Assembly: GCA_019412865.1 (NCBI GenBank)
Contig: DXOJ01000673.1
Span: forward strand, 1-5,541
From: Bacteroides sp.
GTDB lineage: Bacteria; Bacteroidota; Bacteroidia; Bacteroidales; Bacteroidaceae
Direction: 5' to 3'
Length of the DNA stretch: 5,541 nucleotides
Every line of letters begins with the position of its first letter. Within the stretch, counting starts at the first letter, position 1. This document shows, piece after piece, positions 3,438-5,541 of this stretch. The position numbers and the translations under genes were made by a program. The notes below the pieces were generated by a model that was not told the origin of the DNA, ran no database searches, and was given only the letters and a program-made list of their open reading frames with translations.

Positions 3438-4799
3438 CTACCTGTTATTTTGTGTCGGACCTGATTTTTCCATGTTTTTTAGTTCAGTTATTGTCATTAC
3501 AACGCCTATTGCAATCATGATGAAATCTACAAGGGGCTGCGTAAACCAAACTGCTTTAATTCCAAATATCATTGGTAATAAAATCATTGCAGGAGCAAAC
3601 AGGAATAGCTGCCTGAACATAACAATAACTCCCGCTTTCTTCCCGTTTCCGATAGATTGAAAAAAGGTAATGCTCATGACCATTATTCCGTATAAGATAA
3701 ATACAGAATAGAACAGTCTGAAATTTCCAACTCCTTGTACAATAATATTTGCTTCTATGCCAAACAGGGAAAGTATCTGGCTTGAGAATAGCAATGATGG
3801 AATCCAAAAAATTGCTGCAAGCAAAAGTCCTCCGATAGAAAATACTTTCATAGCTTGCCTTACTCTGTCAAATTGCCTTGCTCCGAAGTTTGTTCCTACA
3901 ACAGGCTGTAATCCTTGGCTCATTCCCCAAAGCGGAATGAACGAAAAGGCATATACACGAAGTGCAACAGACATTAAAATTCCGTTCGGATCTCCACCAT
4001 ACTTGAAAGCCATTTTGTAAAGTATAGTATGCTGAATCATAAACAGAAGCTGCATCATCATAGCTGATGAACCCACTCCGAACATTTCCTTTTTAATTTC
4101 TGCATCAGACTGTATCTTATGAATTTTTACAACCTTGCTCTTTCTCAAGAAATAATTAAGTGTTACAGCAGCTTGAACAAACTGCGCTGTAATAGTTGCA
4201 AGTGCAGCCCCTTCAATAGCATATTCACCCATAACGACCATTAAAATAGGATCAAGAATAATATTGAGTAAAGCACCAAGCCCCATAATCATCATGGCTT
4301 TTTTCATCAGTCCTTCACCACGCATAACCATGTTGGCTGACTGTGTGAAGTTCACAAAGAGAGAGCCGATAAAAATCACTCTCAAGTATCTGATACCATA
4401 GGCTTTGATTTCACCTGTTGCGCCAACCATAGATAAGAAATGTGGTGCAAGGATTATTCCTCCCACTGTGATGATCGCAGAGAATAAAATCACCCAAAAG
4501 ATTAAGTTCCCCATGATTTTGTCTACGGTTTTCTGATCCCCCTTTCCTAAGGCACGAGAAAGGATAGAGGCAGATCCTATCCCAATCAGTGTAGCCACCC
4601 CATTGTTAAATATTGTCAATGTCATGGCAACACCACAGGCAGTCATTGCTGTCTGTCCTATTATTTTCCCTGCAAATATTCCATCCATTAAAGGATATAG
4701 ACCAATCACCATCATTCCAACAACCGCAGGAATAGATAGCTGAAAGAGTAAATCTATTGGTCTTTTTGTTAGTAATTGCGTTTTTATATCCTGTTCCAT
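3438..4799 (-). CDS. MATE-family multidrug efflux transporter
   Basis: This is a 453-aa polytopic membrane protein of the MATE family (NorM/MepA/DinF group), which exports cationic drugs or metabolites in exchange for Na+ or H+. The length is typical. Hydrophobic segments form two homologous halves (about 15-220 and 240-445). Visible family features are Asp39 in the first helix (YPLMDGIFAG), MRGEG near 159, LDPIL at 182-186, QPVVGTNFGAR at 298-308, and FFQSIGNGKKAG at 379-390. The substrate cannot be told from sequence. The ATG at 4799 has no Shine-Dalgarno of its own, but a 12-codon ORF with one overlaps the start, suggesting coupled translation. The gene follows an AraC-type regulator on the same strand and precedes the Orf6-type gene, so it occupies the cargo position that tet(M) holds in Tn916. 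It could confer drug tolerance on the host; this is inferred. Confidence 0.93.
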   Translation of the reverse strand: MEQDIKTQLLTKRPIDLLFQLSIPAVVGMMVIGLYPLMDGIFAGKIIGQTAMTACGVAMTLTIFNNGVATLIGIGSASILSRALGKGDQKTVDKIMGNLIFWVILFSAIITVGGIILAPHFLSMVGATGEIKAYGIRYLRVIFIGSLFVNFTQSANMVMRGEGLMKKAMMIMGLGALLNIILDPILMVVMGEYAIEGAALATITAQFVQAAVTLNYFLRKSKVVKIHKIQSDAEIKKEMFGVGSSAMMMQLLFMIQHTILYKMAFKYGGDPNGILMSVALRVYAFSFIPLWGMSQGLQPVVGTNFGARQFDRVRQAMKVFSIGGLLLAAIFWIPSLLFSSQILSLFGIEANIIVQGVGNFRLFYSVFILYGIMVMSITFFQSIGNGKKAGVIVMFRQLFLFAPAMILLPMIFGIKAVWFTQPLVDFIMIAIGVVMTITELKNMEKSGPTQNNR

Positions 4800-4822
4800 A
4801 AATTATATTTTTTGAACCACAT
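4784..4822 (-). CDS. Candidate 12-aa leader peptide overlapping the MATE start
   Basis: ATG at 4822 opens MWFKKYNLWNRI, ending with TAA at 4786-4784, so it overlaps the first 16 nt of the MATE gene in another frame. A GAGGA site (4836-4832) lies 9 nt upstream. Because the MATE ATG lacks a ribosome-binding site, ribosomes ending on this ORF could reinitiate at it. This is inferred from layout and spacing only. Confidence 0.4.
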   Translation of the reverse strand: MWFKKYNLWNRI

Positions 4823-4890
4823 TAGTATTCGTCCTCACTTGTTAATTGGGGATACTGTACCAAACTCCTGTACTTCGCTGAATTTTCCAG

Positions 4891-4919
4891 CACATAAACT
4901 AATTTTCAATGGTTATGTG
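4891..4919. repeat. Inverted repeat between araC-type and MATE genes
   Basis: CACATAA (4891-4897) and TTATGTG (4913-4919) form a perfect 7-bp inverted repeat with a 15-nt spacer. It sits between the regulator stop and the MATE gene. Downstream of it CTGTAC occurs twice, at 4855-4860 and 4868-4873, 13 bp apart. Either could be the operator of the neighbouring AraC-type protein. I see no strong promoter consensus here: a TTGAAA at 4909-4904 has only a poor -10. Confidence 0.4.
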
Positions 4920-4932
4920 ATATATAACTTTT

Positions 4933-5541
4933 TTATTCAAGCAATCTATGCTGCCTGCGGTACTCGAGTGGCGTCACCCCGAAACAAGATTTGAAGGCTA
5001 CACCAAATTTTGCTTGTGTAGCAAAACCAACAATCAATCCTATATCTGCAATCTTTTGATCTGTTTTCTTTAATAATTCAGCAGCTTTCTCCATTCTTGC
5101 ATTTTGCTGGAATTCCGCATATCCACAACCATAAACACTGCGGAAATAATTTTTGAGACTTGTCTCACTCACCCCAAATCTTTCAGCCAGATCTCTTGCT
5201 GCATAACGAACGGAAAGATCAGAACAAATCAATAACTTCACTCTTTTGGCAATTTCCGCCTGTGATGCTGTATAGTAAGTTCTTTTTGTCTGCACCTGTT
5301 CAAAATCCAACTTTGTCAGGTATGTAAGCAGTTCTATACATTTAAGAGAAATCAGTTCATCTCCAATTTTTTCTTCCGCATAATACTTAAAAGTATCGTA
5401 AAATCCTGCAAGGAATCTTCCTGCAGTTCGAATCCATGGGCGAGTTTTCCCTTCAAAGTATTTATAAAGAAATATTGACGCAGGGAGTACCTCCTCGGAA
5501 AATTCCGTTTCTTCTCCCATATATACAATCACTTCGTATCC
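4933..5541 (-). CDS. AraC-family transcriptional regulator, 5' end outside window
   Basis: 202 residues of a larger protein are visible. The frame stays open to the right edge (GYEVIVYMGEE), so a GTG at 5532 is not the real start and the N-terminal part is missing. The C-terminal AraC/XylS DNA-binding domain is complete. The first helix-turn-helix is about visible residues 109-138 (LSVRYAARDLAERFGVSETS). The second is about 153-185, with KIADIGLIVGFATQAKFGVA and the family signature GVTPLEYRR near the end. The visible N-terminal portion is mostly helical (GRFLAGFYDTFKYYAEEK) and probably belongs to an effector-binding domain whose ligand is unknown. The stop is 133 nt before the MATE ATG on the same strand, so it most likely regulates that transporter, perhaps in response to its substrate. 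An inverted repeat at 4891-4919 is a possible site. Confidence 0.9.
   Translation of the reverse strand, partial: GYEVIVYMGEETEFSEEVLPASIFLYKYFEGKTRPWIRTAGRFLAGFYDTFKYYAEEKIGDELISLKCIELLTYLTKLDFEQVQTKRTYYTASQAEIAKRVKLLICSDLSVRYAARDLAERFGVSETSLKNYFRSVYGCGYAEFQQNARMEKAAELLKKTDQKIADIGLIVGFATQAKFGVAFKSCFGVTPLEYRRQHRLLE

Noticed and set aside
3223..4020. Plus-strand frames 3223-3423, 3472-3660 and 3757-4020, and minus-strand frame 3556-3807
   Set aside because: They are shadow frames of the KTR and MATE genes without ribosome-binding sites or family patterns.
1..5541. CRISPR arrays, tRNA or rRNA genes, insertion-sequence transposases
   Set aside because: No regularly spaced repeats, tRNA-like or rRNA-like sequence or transposase pattern was seen on either strand.

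Overview
The window carries the regulatory and recombination end of a Tn916-family conjugative transposon, a Gram-positive (Firmicutes-type) mobile element. It appears to be joined to unrelated DNA of different base composition. The family calls come from recalled protein patterns, because no database search was possible. All recognisable genes lie on the minus strand, so the element reads right to left.

Layout in the direction of transcription: a partial AraC-family regulator that runs off the right edge (4933-5541); a MATE multidrug efflux transporter (3438-4799) preceded by a tiny overlapping ORF; a cysteine-rich KTR zinc-ribbon protein, the Tn916 Orf6 type (3228-3428), ending in a strong terminator; a ~455-nt non-coding leader (2772-3227) with short ORFs, mutually exclusive RNA pairings and an intrinsic terminator; a sigma-70 region-4 protein, the Orf7 type (2328-2771), translationally coupled to an Orf8-type helix-turn-helix protein (2096-2347); a ~427-nt non-coding interval with repeats and a candidate structured xis leader (1669-2095); excisionase Xis (1465-1668); and a broken integrase (729-1389).

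Relative to Tn916, as recalled (tetM, orf6, orf9, orf10, orf7, orf8, xis, int), the AraC/MATE pair occupies the tet(M) cargo position and no divergent orf9 repressor is visible. The integrase is dead twice over: a 7-A run right after its start codon puts the reading frame out by one base, and the catalytic half is missing. The copy cannot excise itself with its own Int, although cargo, Orf7/Orf8 and Xis look intact.

Left of about position 752 the sequence changes character. It holds an unrecognised 130-aa protein (321-713), a clean terminator (248-282), and about 240 bases with at most one small ORF. This flank looks more like a non-Firmicutes (perhaps proteobacterial) chromosome, but that is an inference. 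The junction could be a real deletion or insertion boundary or an assembly chimera.

The most interesting part is the leader upstream of the sigma gene. It has the layout of an attenuator: a ribosome on one tiny ORF could change which of three complementary segments pair, which would expose or hide the start of a second tiny ORF ahead of a terminator. The ~180-nt leader of xis is a second candidate regulatory RNA.
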